NCBI GenBank assembly: GCA_002099365.1
Contig: MSED01000002.1
Span: forward strand, 3,451,923 to 3,515,922
Length of the DNA: 64,000 nt
Reading direction: 5' to 3'
Origin: Phialophora verrucosa
Lineage: Eukaryota > Ascomycota > Eurotiomycetes > Chaetothyriales > Herpotrichiellaceae
The notes below the pieces were generated by a model. The model had not been told where the DNA came from. It saw nothing but the letters and a program-made list of their open reading frames with translations, and ran no database searches. The position numbers and the translations under genes were made by a program. Of this stretch, positions 1 through 10,373 are shown piece after piece. Positions within the stretch are counted from its first letter, which is position 1, and every line of letters starts with the position of its first letter.

Positions 1-246
1 CGCCTGTAGAAAGGACTTTGAACGCGACATCTGTGCCGCAGACAGAACATGCCTTCCTTTTCCTCTGGAAGCTGAGCCGAGGTCCTCGCCAAGAAGCACA
101 TGTCAACATCAACATCAACATCATTCAATGCTCATCTCAATCTATCATTTTGATTTCATCGTAGAATTTGTACAGGACTACAGCAAGCACCGCCGATACC
201 TCTCCTTTGAGATATAGCTGTGCCAAACTTGCTGTAGGAAGTCAAG

Positions 247-1713
247 ATGCATCCTGAAAGACGTGTCAACCTCGCTGCTGCTAAACCAATGCTGCGCGCT
301 TACGCGCTGGCATATCTCTTCGCCACGGGACCAAGACTGTTCGCTTTCTTGAGGAGGGTCCGAGGCTCAAATACGAGCTGGCAGGAGCAGTCGGCGATGC
401 TCCGCAACATTCTCGTTACATCTCTCCAGCCGAATCGCTTTCCCACAGCCGCGGCTCTCTTGATGGGTGGTGCAACCACGCTTCCGCGCCTGATCTATAC
501 GATCCTCCAGACGATATCAGCCTTCACGCGAAGAAAGCCTTTACATATCAACACAAACCTTTATCTTTATATCCGGGCTTCCTGTTCTTTTCTATCTGCC
601 TGGCTTGCTTTCGCTCTCCTCAACCGCGATGAAACTTGGACTCGAAAGCGTGCTGAGTCCCGGGCAGGTGCTCTAGCCGACAACAGCACTGTACGCATGC
701 CGAAGCAAGCCTATTTACCTTCGCCATCGTACCATCTTCATTATGCCGGCAAAACAATTGACTTTACATCATTCGCATTCTGTCGAGCTCTGGACATCAT
801 CGTTATAAGCGCCTGGACTCGAACTCGAACCAGATCCTGGCATCCGGAACAGCGAACTCCCCGATTAGCCAACCTCCTCTGCAAGGCCGCCGACCCATCG
901 ATCTTCGCGATGTCTGCTGCAGTCATCATGTGGTCGTGGTTTTATGCACCAGAGCGACTTCCTCGAGCATATAATCACTGGGTGTCTAAAGTAGCCGACA
1001 TCGACCCTCGCCTCGTCCAGGCTCTCAGGTTGGCTCGACAAGGAAACTTCGTGTATGGTGAGGATATAGGTCAGGCGCCTCTCCTAGCCAGTCTTTGTCG
1101 AGAACTGGGCCTGCCTGAGAAATATGCGGATCCTGCGAGAACCATTCCGATACCTTGTGAATTGTATCATTGTGGAAGCGGCAAAAGCTGTGAGTTTCAC
1201 GCACTTTCAAGGTTCTCGAGGAGTTGGGAATATGCCATGGAAATATATGTACCTCTGCAAATTTTGGCGCTCCTCCGTTCGCCGAGCTCGAAATCTGCAC
1301 TGGGTGCTCTTCGAGATGCAGCAGTATCGTCGTCGTTTCTGGCGACTTTTGTTGCCTCATTCTACTATGCAGTGTGCTTAGCCAGGACTCGGCTTGGACC
1401 AAAGATTGTGCCGTACAGGATCATAACGCCCCAAATGTGGGACTCGGGCCTCTGTGTATTGGCCGGCTGCCTTGCGTGCGGTTGGTCCATCTTCCTCGAG
1501 AAGCCGGGCAGGCGACAAGAGATTGCCTTCTTTGTCGCACCGCGAGCTTTGGTGACACTTCTACCCCGTGTCTATGATAGACGGTACCAGAGAAGAGAAC
1601 AAGTGGTCTTTGCAGCAAGTGTTGCAGTTGTACTCACGGCTCTTAAGTCTAACCAGAAGCAGAATGTTCGCGGGGTGCTTGGGAGACTGCTGGGTCAGAT
1701 CATGAAAGACTGA
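247..1713 (+). CDS. TMEM135/PMP52-like integral membrane protein
   Basis: This is an uninterrupted 488-residue protein beginning at an ATG. It has several hydrophobic segments, and its central block resembles the Cys-rich domain of TMEM135, a family linked to peroxisomes and lipid or mitochondrial homeostasis. What is seen: a motif with the pattern FYAPERLPRAYNHWV near residue 235, followed by a conserved stretch ending in CELYHCGSGKSCEFHA around residues 308-323, then further hydrophobic segments. The TMEM135 assignment rests on that block and the overall length. No peroxisomal targeting signal was identified. It is transcribed toward the neighbouring transporter, which lies tail to tail with it. 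It is probably an ordinary gene next to the catabolic cluster, not part of it. Molecular function is not known from sequence. Confidence 0.72.
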   Translation: MHPERRVNLAAAKPMLRAYALAYLFATGPRLFAFLRRVRGSNTSWQEQSAMLRNILVTSLQPNRFPTAAALLMGGATTLPRLIYTILQTISAFTRRKPLHINTNLYLYIRASCSFLSAWLAFALLNRDETWTRKRAESRAGALADNSTVRMPKQAYLPSPSYHLHYAGKTIDFTSFAFCRALDIIVISAWTRTRTRSWHPEQRTPRLANLLCKAADPSIFAMSAAVIMWSWFYAPERLPRAYNHWVSKVADIDPRLVQALRLARQGNFVYGEDIGQAPLLASLCRELGLPEKYADPARTIPIPCELYHCGSGKSCEFHALSRFSRSWEYAMEIYVPLQILALLRSPSSKSALGALRDAAVSSSFLATFVASFYYAVCLARTRLGPKIVPYRIITPQMWDSGLCVLAGCLACGWSIFLEKPGRRQEIAFFVAPRALVTLLPRVYDRRYQRREQVVFAASVAVVLTALKSNQKQNVRGVLGRLLGQIMKD

Positions 1714-1955
1714 AGCATCGCTCCGTGCGCATCGACCGGGTCATACGATTGTGGGAGAAACTGATGGCGGCAATACAAAGCTCTAACCGGGATCTCTTCG
1801 CCAGGGAATTTGCCTACCATTCTGACGACAAGGAGAGTAGAGGAGAAAAGACGACCGTATGAGACCCAGCCACCGACTTCAACTTTCGCGCCTTGCTCGA
1901 GGCAATATGCATTGTCGAAACCGAAACCCCCTAGACGAAGGGGAACACGACTCTG

Positions 1956-4322
1956 TTACTCTTGTGGCGGTGAGGAGGTATGGAGCCTCACTTGTCGCAC
2001 TCTCTGAACATCGGTCACGTATTTCCTCATCCGCCAAGCGGGCACGCCCCTCTCGTACATCTCGTCGAGCTCGGCCGAATTACGCGCTGAGGGTTCCGGG
2101 ACGAATGCCCATACTAGACCGCAGGTGACGAAACCGGTGCCCAGGAACAGGAAAGCAGTCTTGTAGCCCCAGTTTGCGCCGTTGACATCGACTAGACAAC
2201 CATTGCCAAGTCAGCTGTTTTGCTCGATGCAAGTAGTGCTGGATTGATCTGCAAATGGAAAGAACACCAGGATGTTAGTTCACTTACGCATGATGGGGAG
2301 AGAGGTATTGAAGGTCAGGCCGAAAATGACCGACGACCCTGCTGCCAAGCCTGCTGTCCGCGCTCTCAGCTTCTGTGAGGCAACCTCGCCGACGAAAGCC
2401 CATCCTAGAGATCCGACTGTGAATCATGATCATGTCAGTAAGTACGTTCCAGCAGCAACACCGCGGTACTAAGACGAAAACAAGAATGCCATGTGGAGAG
2501 TCATTGTATGGACAGGAGAGATGCTACTTACGGGCGACGTTGAAAAAGGACCACACACAGGCAACAAAGATGAGAAAGTTCTTCAGAGGCCCAGTCTTGG
2601 GTACAAAGCCCAGGACGCCAACAATGAGCATAGTGAAGGTGCAGACCACTGCCGAAAAGACGACGACGAGTCGGCGGCCGTATCGGTCAGTAAAGAGGAT
2701 GAGTGAGATGGAAGTAACGAGGGCGATGATGGCTGCCGAGCACCGTATCAGCTTTGTTTGGCTTAGCTGAGGCCATTCCTTCCTACTCCCCCGTCGCTCA
2801 GGTTCAGGGAGGCAGGGAGGCTGGCCGAGGGCCCATATGTGTAGACTTACTTAAGATGGTTGTGATCAGGAATGCATTCTTAAAACCGCTCTGCTTGAAA
2901 AACAGGCTGGCATACGTGTTGAGGAAAGACAGTCCAGTGAGCTGTTGAGCACAGACTGGTAGAGCGGCCCCCAGTGTGCGTCGAGCATTATTGCCTTGGA
3001 AACACTGAACGTAGGAGCGAAGTAGCTGCTTGAAAGAGCGCTCGTTGACCTGGAGAGCGTGGAGCTCCCGCCGTTCTTCCAAGATTGTGTTTTTGATAAT
3101 GGCATACTCGACTTCGACGTCGTAGCCCGGCACATTTCCATTGATACGGCGCATCGTAGCCTTCCCTTTCTCGTCTTGATCGCGTGAAGCAAAATAGGCT
3201 ATTCGGAGCGAGAAAATACATTGTGAGTCAGCGTCTTGAAAATTCATGAAGGAGGGATTTTGTCCAAATCAACTGACCTGGAGTCTCCGGGATCCACAGG
3301 AAAATGGGCAGCATCGCTCCCAGAAACCCCCACTGCGTGAAGATGGGGAGTCTGTAGTTGAGCGGGTCGTCGGCCTGGACAATGGTCAAGACGAGAGGAC
3401 TGAGGAAGCTGCCGATCCTGTTCCAGAAGCCGTATGCGAACAGCATGGCACCGCGAATGTTGACCGGTGCCCACTCGCTCACATACACCGGTAGAGTGGC
3501 CTGGATACACCCCACGCCGATGCCTGCAAGGAGTTTGGCACCGGTCCAATCCTTCCAGTCACGCGCTGTGGATTCCAGTGCAATGGACTGTATATGTGGA
3601 CGAGTCAGTTTGTATCAGTTTGCGCCATTTGATAGAAGGGCAGCTTGCGAGTTCGAGGGCTCTGGGGAGGGGACCTACAGCGGCGAGGATGACCCACAAA
3701 CAGTACAGGGTGGTCTTTCGACCGATTCTGTCTGATACAGGGTTGAGAAAAACCATGCCCACGAGCTGACCGAGAGATTGCATGGCTCCCCACAGGGCAG
3801 TGTAGTTGGCATGGAGCGTGTACTGGCCATCTTTGCCTGGGAAGCCCATGTGGTTGATGAACCCTTGGTTGGCAATCACATTTCCTGCCCACCCCGGCAA
3901 GGCCAATATGTCAGTAAATTCGAGTTTGTGTTTTCCAGAGGTGGCCGACAAAGCCACAACCTGGCTGATCGGGTGCGTTTACCGTTCAATACAGTCTGAT
4001 AACCGTCGCATCCGGCTGCAATGCAAAGGAGATTGCACACGAGCACAGCCTAGAAATAATGGACAGACTCGGTCAGCAGGGGTTGACTGGTTAATTGCAG
4101 TCTGAAAGGGGGATGGATGGTGCTGGCTTCTGGTCGCCGACTTCTTCTCACCTTCCAAAACCGCTTGACTGTTGCCAACAACGTCAAGTCATCGAGAGAC
4201 GACTTGAGAGCGAAGTCCTCACGTTTCAAAACTGATTCCACCTGTAAAGTGTCATTTTTGTGGTCGACTTGCACTTCATCGTCGTGGTGTTTCAGGTCTT
4301 GTTGAATGTGGCCTGTTGCCAT
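1956..4322 (-). CDS. MFS sugar transporter, eight exons (maltose/alpha-glucoside permease type)
   Basis: Complement of join(1956..2191, 2288..2416, 2532..2732, 2851..3198, 3278..3587, 3679..3884, 3983..4049, 4152..4322). All seven introns are GT-AG and the frames close, giving 555 residues. This is a plasma-membrane sugar:proton symporter type of the major facilitator superfamily. Diagnostic features are a hydrophilic N-terminus, the DRIGRK loop after helix 2, a PETP motif before the central loop, the second DRYGRR loop, and a QQLTGLSFLNTYAS segment typical of helix 7. The wording around GCDGYQTVLNGNVIANQGF fits the maltose/alpha-glucoside permease subgroup. The first ATG of the frame with a good context is at 4322. 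The gene is divergent from the carboxylesterase and shares a promoter of about 1 kb that holds a Gal4-type palindrome. The substrate is not known; a plant glycoside or disaccharide is inferred from the neighbours. Confidence 0.88.
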
Positions 4323-5303
4323 CCCGCCGGCCGGGTGCGATGCGATGCGATGCGATGGGATGGGCAGCGCAGGGAAGGGATGAAAAGGCTCGGTGGAAGC
4401 GAGTGATGTTGACCTGTCTGTCTGAAGCGAGAGGACTAGCAATGGACCCAAGTCAGAGAGTATCGATGTCAGATCCGCCTGTCTGTTTTAGCGATCCATG
4501 GGAGGAAATATGAGCTGGAATTATTCATTCAGTGACCAGCAACCCTCGAAGCCAAGGAAGGACAAGTTAGAACGGTCGGACGAAGATCCTGCGAGGCCAT
4601 ACCGTTCTCTCGGTCACATCTGAACCGAGAAATCCTTTAGCTGGTGAGTGAGAGCGACGGATGGCAAAGGGGCAAGATGGGACGACACTCCCGCAAGCTC
4701 TGAACAGAGACAATTAGACAAGAAATTGACTTTGACGGGATTTGGCCGTCAATTTGGACCACCTCGGACCACATTAGTAGCTACTACGATACTAGTGAGG
4801 ATGTCCCGATCGAGGTCAGCGCCATGAATTGAGAGTTCGACTCGCCGAACCATAGCGCCGCCCCGGATGAAGGCACTGTAAGCCGAGGCGGGATGGTGGA
4901 CTGGGTTTGGTGTCGACACACTGTGGAGTGCGGTCCATGGTACCGGAGCCGAATTCCGCATGGCAAAAAGGCTCGGCTCCTTGATTTGGTATAGGGTTAC
5001 AGTAATTAGCTTCTAGAAGGGCGTGGAGTCTCCTCGTCCTACTTTTGGCGTGTCCGTCTTTCCCCGGGCAGAAGTGTTCAGCAAAAAGTCGATGACAACA
5101 GGTGTCCATGGGTCTGTGATACACGGTGGGACAATGGGCTTCGGTCGCAATGAGATGACCCGACTAGATTCGCACCAATATTTGCAGACATGCTTCATTC
5201 GGTAGTGGAGAGGACATGGATGAATATACCTACACATACACATACTCCCTAGACCGTACTGACATAAAGGACTTGAGATCTGCTAATTTCCCCCTAGAAA
5301 TAT
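4323..5303. promoter_or_regulatory. Divergent promoter between MFS transporter and carboxylesterase
   Basis: This is a 981-bp gene-free interval between two divergently transcribed genes, so it should carry both promoters. It contains a short (TGCGA)4 tandem repeat at 4336-4355 in the transporter leader and a Gal4-type palindrome at 4608-4630 (listed separately). No convincing coding sequence was seen. Confidence 0.6.
4608..4630. promoter_or_regulatory. CGG-N11-CCG palindrome, candidate Zn2Cys6 binding site
   Basis: Perfect 7-bp inverted arms TCTCGGT (4608-4614) and ACCGAGA (4624-4630) are separated by 9 nt. This gives CGG (4611-4613)-N11-CCG (4625-4627), the spacing used by Gal4-type binuclear-cluster dimers. 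It lies about 290 bp upstream of the transporter ATG and about 675 bp upstream of the esterase ATG. Binding by the regulator encoded at 7663-9937 is an inference. Confidence 0.5.
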
Positions 5304-7566
5304 ATGGCGCCCGAGGACTCTTTGACATCCACGATTCGCCATCCCGACCTGGGCGAATTGACTGGTCGGGTGCGGAATCACAGTCCATCAGTTGTCCAGT
5401 TCCGCAATGTCCCTTATGCGCATATACCGGCGCGGTTCAGACAGAGCAAGATAGTCACCCCGGATCCCGCAGCCCCGTCTGGGCAACGAGATTGCACTCA
5501 GGACGGCTATGCATGTCCACAGGTTCCTCAAACATTGGCGGCCTTTGGTGGCAAGTTGCCCGGCGAGCAGGACCGGCAGCAGTACGACGAATTTGCGTGT
5601 CTGACCACTATCATCAGCGTGCCCAGATCCGTCGTCACCAGCTCACAAGTAGAACCAGGCGACGGAGTCGGTACAGGTGGTAGTGATAGCGGCAGCGACA
5701 ATACAAACAAGAGGAGACTGCTGCCAGTTCTCGTGTATGTTCATGGCGGAGCATTCTCCATGGGCGCGCATCTAGGACCTATTCATGGTGAGTTGGATAG
5801 TCAATGACCGTCTTGTTACTGGGGACCTTGAATGTGGCGTCTATATACTGACACTGGGTCCCGCATGGGGCTTTTTCCAAAGATACGATGCGCATGGTAG
5901 AATTGTCAGTGAAAGAAGGCCGACCCGTTGTGATTGTGAGCATACAGTAAGTCACTTTTCTCTTGGACCGATCTAGCCCTTCGAAGCCCTGCTCCTGGCC
6001 ATCTGTCCATCTGACCATGGTGTTCTGTTCGTCTAGTTATCGTCTAAACTGGTTTGGTTTCCTAGCTTGCGAGGTTCGTTCTCCCTTCCAATCCCAGCAG
6101 GCACTGGTATTTAGTCATTATTGGGATCGATTTCTGGTACAGATATCTGGGGTGAGGGGGGAGCTGATTTACTTTTGTCGATATACTGTAGGACCTCCTT
6201 GAAGAAGCAGCGCTCAATCATGAACCTCCTTGCAACTTCGGGCTCCACGACCAGCGCAACGCATTTCTGTGGATCCAGAGGTATATTCCAGGGTTCGGTG
6301 GAGATCCCCAAAACATCACGGCTTTTGGTGAGAGCGCAGGGAGCGCCTCTCTCGCCTTTCACATGTGCTCGATTGTCCCCTTGTTCCAGAAGGTGATTTT
6401 GCAGTCTGGAACGGTTCCGGGGAACGCTCCACCGGTCATCCTGGAAACGAAGGAATCGCAGTATCAGAGACTCCTTGCATACTGTGGGATTGACAAGGAC
6501 GATCCCACCCGTCTCGAGCGCCTCCGCCAGGTGCCTGCGGAGAAACTTGTTGCTGCTGTCGCCGACTTTGACATACCGGACTGGGGTCCATGGGCAGAGA
6601 AGGGCTTCTTCCCTACTGCAGCCCCCGATTACAACAGTTGGGTCGACCTAATCGGACACTGTACATGGGTGGACGAGTTCGTCGTCGGTGACTGTTGTTT
6701 TGAAGTAGGTTCGTCCCCTTCCCATCTTTGAGCTCCATTCCCGGCCCAGATCCATGCGTCACCACCTTCTCTAGGCTGGTGCTGATGACGATACTTCTGC
6801 TGCAACAGGGTTTCAACTTCCAAGCCGGTCTGAAACATGTCACCATCGATCATCTAATCTCTCACCTCGACATGTTGTTAGGCCGTGAAGTTGGACCCAG
6901 ACTGATGCAGGCCTATTCGATCCGGCCCAACATGGACCCCAATCTCTTCTGGAGGAGAATCATGGAGCTGGGCGGCGATATGGTCTTTTCCCGTGAGTGT
7001 CCACTTGTGTCCTTTTGCTCACTTTGCTCACTGTCCATATTCGCTTTCCATGACTGTGGGTCTCAAATTGATTGAAGATAAATGAAGAACCCATGCATGT
7101 ACTTGCCAAAACTCTCGCCGCCCGCGCCGACAAAACAGTTTACCGGTACAATGTTGCGCTTCGAAACCCTTTTCCAGGATCTGTGTTCACGGAGATCCAA
7201 GGTCATCACTTCCTAGACGTCCTCTTCCTCTTCATGAACCTGACGGAACGCTATCCTTCAGATCGCCTTCGCTTTGTCAGCGCAGACTTTGCGAGCAGGT
7301 GGATTAAATTCGCCAATGGGATTCCGCCATGGGAGGAATACAACCTGACCCACGAGTCAATCGCGATCGTCGATGATCACCATGGTTGGATTTGCCGGAC
7401 CCGTAGCCAGGACATGGAAGCACAACGTAGCTTCGATGCGAGCGGGCAAAGGAGATACGAGGCGTGGGAGACGGTTGCCGGGATCCTGGCCACATTCGGT
7501 CACGATGCGCAACGCGTCCTACGCCAGCTGCAGGCAAAGTCGCTAATTGCGCTGGCCGGAAAGTAA
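5304..7566 (+). CDS. Type B carboxylesterase (cholinesterase-like alpha/beta hydrolase)
   Basis: join(5304..5787, 5883..5946, 6037..6073, 6192..6704, 6809..6992, 7088..7566). Six exons with GT-AG introns close to 586 residues. It is an ester hydrolase of the carboxylesterase type B family. The oxyanion-hole motif HGGAF is at residues 147-151, the nucleophile Ser243 lies in GESAG (241-245), and an FGGDPQNITAFGESAG context precedes it. A candidate catalytic His is in the QGHHFLDVLF segment of the last exon. No N-terminal signal peptide is seen, so a cytosolic enzyme is likely; many fungal relatives are secreted. It shares its promoter with the sugar transporter and faces the regulator gene tail to tail. 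In this setting it could remove acyl groups from imported acylated glycosides, which is inference. The family gives no narrower substrate. Confidence 0.85.
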
Positions 7567-7662
7567 AAGTCCCGGCCAGTGTAACGAACGTTTTTCAGCG
7601 CAAGCTCTTCCGTCCACTACAGAGAGCTCTCTCATCTATAGAAGATGACGAGAAGCTCAGGC

Positions 7663-9937
7663 TCAGCTTGGTGGTGGTGCTGGTCGTTCGGACTCGGCCA
7701 GGAAAGTCAAGATCTCGAGGTCACGACGTATTAAAGGAGAACGGGGGGCCACTTCGTCAGCAAGTCGCGCTTTGATGGCGTTGGCACAGGCCCAGTGCTG
7801 AGGAAAGAAGGATCGATGATGCTCAGTTCTCGACATAAACTCCAGTAAGATTCCCAGTGCGTAAAAACTGTTCGTGTCAAGTGCCAACAGTGTCAGTCAG
7901 AAACGTCTTTGAATTGAGAAAGCACCAAGCTTGAAATCAAGACTGAGGGGTCATGAAGGGTTTGTGTGTGAGGAGAAACAGAGTGTGAGTCTTAGCAGGG
8001 CGTGAGGCATGGGCAGCACTCCGCCGGGAAATGGAGTGAGGGGGAGTAAGCAGGATAGGATATGAAGCGAACCTTCGGGCGGGATTGATTAGCAGCGGCA
8101 TGAGGCGGAGGTTGTCGCACAGCAAGCCACCACACAGGGGAACCTGGAGGGCAGCATCCAGGGCGGTGGCCGCGCCGGTTGCGTCTTCGGACGGGACCCT
8201 CTCCGGATCTGCTGCATGCAGCATCCGGTAGACGAATGGCCGGAATATGATGGCCTTGGCGGCGAAATATCGAGACTTAAGAGTTCCGATTAACTTTTCT
8301 CGGACTGGCCTGGTTCGTCTCTGGGTCATCGCTTGCGTTTCATAGTCAGTAGCGAAAGATGTTTGAATGGTCTGCGGGAGGTGGTGCCGCCATGATTCCA
8401 GCTGGCTGTCAAGCTCGCTAATCATGCTGGCCGCTTGGTCGGCAAAGGGTGAGGATAAAGCCACAGGCGAGGCGCCCGGCACGACGGTGGCCTCTGACCG
8501 GTAGCAGTCGTACATGTGGAAGTGGACACGATTGAGCAGGCGCCGCAGAGAGATCTCGGCCAAGAAGATCAGCCGGTATTCGCGCTGAGCTTCATCGAGT
8601 TCCTCGGTCTCGACCTGGTCACGGTCGTCGTGTTGTGCAAACGGCAGAGCGACCGAATGCTCCAACGCGCTGATCCCGCTGGACGGAAAATCGAGTTCCG
8701 CCAGCAATTGACTCTCTTGCAGATAGATGACCCAGAACAATTGGCACTGGACCTGTTTTGAGCCCACGTTCATGCGGAGTAACAGCATCGCGGACATGGC
8801 CGCGCGGGAAATGGCTAGCCACTGCTCGTAAACACGGAGCTTCAATGAGTGATAGAAGGCCATCAGCAGCCAACAACGCACGCTGGTCCAGGTGTTGTCG
8901 CAAACCTCAGAAAACATCGAGGCAGCCAGGTGGAAAAAGCCCTCCCCCACCTCGGCCGTACCAACGTTCTCGTTCTCGGCCTCGACCTCAGGGGTAACAG
9001 TGTCTCCAGACTCAGCAGGCTTCCACTCAACGAATCCGTCTTCCACGGCAGATATGGAACCGACAGCGAGCACCAAAAGCAGAAGACAGCTGTGAGGGGT
9101 CCGATCGAATCCACCTCGCAAGATCCGAGGCGCCAAGTGTGAGTAGAACTCGCGTTCATCCAGGATCATGTTCCGGGGATGGAAGTGTTGAAAGTAGGAG
9201 GATGCAAGACAACCAAATTGTGAAAATGTCAAACGTTCCGTACAATTCGTCCAACTCAGGCCATCCAATGCCAAGGCCCTCGGTGCTAGGGGGTTTCGCC
9301 GGGGTCGAGTGTGCGCCGTCTCGACGATTAGCGGATAGAGCACATCATTGATGCCAAACCGGCCAGCGACGCAAGGCCACAGCAACATATATTGGGGGGC
9401 TGTCGAGTGCTGTCGAGGGATAGCGAGGACGGCCTCATTCTCGGGATAGATAAATAACGACGCGCGGTTTCCGAAACGCCCTGCTCCTGGACCTAAGCCA
9501 GGGCGGTGGCCGGGCAGCCAATCGGACTGAGTTGAACGAGGGGAGAATAATGTCTCTTGTCGGCCTCCCGCGACCCCGGCGGAGGTGAGTCCACCAGTGG
9601 TTCCCAGAGCATAACTGTTTGTGGGTGGTGCGGCAAGGCTACTTGACTGACAGAGAAGATCGATCTTGGCCTCGAGGCGCTGGAGTCGCTGGTCCAGGCT
9701 GGTGATCAACACAGTATCTCGGGGCGCAGGCGCCTGGAGGTATGTGCAGGGCAGCTCGAGGCGAGCACAGCGTCCACACGCTGGTCTGGCCTCATCACAT
9801 TTGGTTTTGCGCTGACGACAGGAGACGCATGCGTTGACTGCAAAGCGCCGCTGTGCGGAGCCCACAAGCCGAGACAGGTCAGGCTCGTTGCCGTGGCCGT
9901 CGCCGCTGCTGGTACCAACCACGGCATCGTCGTTCAT
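7663..9937 (-). CDS. Zn2Cys6 transcription factor, likely cluster regulator
   Basis: Complement of join(7663..7867, 8073..9937), 689 residues. The N-terminus carries a complete binuclear zinc cluster with Cys37, Cys40, Cys47, Cys54, Cys57 and Cys64 (C-X2-C-X6-C-X6-C-X2-C-X6-C). It is followed by a short linker, a leucine-rich dimerisation-like stretch (DQRLQRLEAKIDLL) and a long fungal-specific regulatory region. The first in-frame ATG is at 9937; the frame extends further upstream but without an ATG. A 205-nt intron near the 3' end joins LLINPAR to a typical C-terminal helix (SFYALGILLEF). Without splicing the protein would end in an unrelated tail. The gene sits between the esterase and the rhamnosidase and is transcribed in the same direction as the latter. 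It is the only DNA-binding regulator seen in the cluster, so pathway-specific control is a reasonable inference. Confidence 0.87.
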
Positions 9938-10373
9938 GGCCAAGGCCAAAAACAATGGCAGAGAGATGTGGCTTTCCGCAACGACGAGCACCAAATGCCC
10001 CAACGACAGTGGTCGTGGATCCGATTCCTAACGGGATATTCCGATCACGCCAAAGTAGCTTCGTCGCGGCCGTGGCATTTGTATCTCTCGTGCAGTCAAC
10101 TCAGCGCTGGGCTAAGGTCCTGTGCACCAAGGTCCAATACCTCGAGCGCCCGAGAAGAGGTGAGAACGGGCAATATCGTGCGTAGAGGGGAGGAGATTAA
10201 AAGAAGGTTGTGGCTAGTAGCTACGTACTGTGGAGGCAGGGTAGAGCCTCGGTCAATGATATCCCGAGTCTCGCCCATCCCCCCCCCCCCTCCCGACGCC
10301 AACCATTCTCGCAAAGGGGGACGAACCTGGCCATCGTAACAGTGTAAATTCGCGCCAGAGGGCCTAATTGCGT
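9938..10373. other. Intergenic region upstream of the Zn2Cys6 gene
   Basis: These 436 bp lie between the regulator's start codon and the rhamnosidase stop codon, and should contain the regulator's promoter. There is a 12-base C homopolymer at 10279-10290, a likely spot for sequencing error. No gene was seen. Confidence 0.5.
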
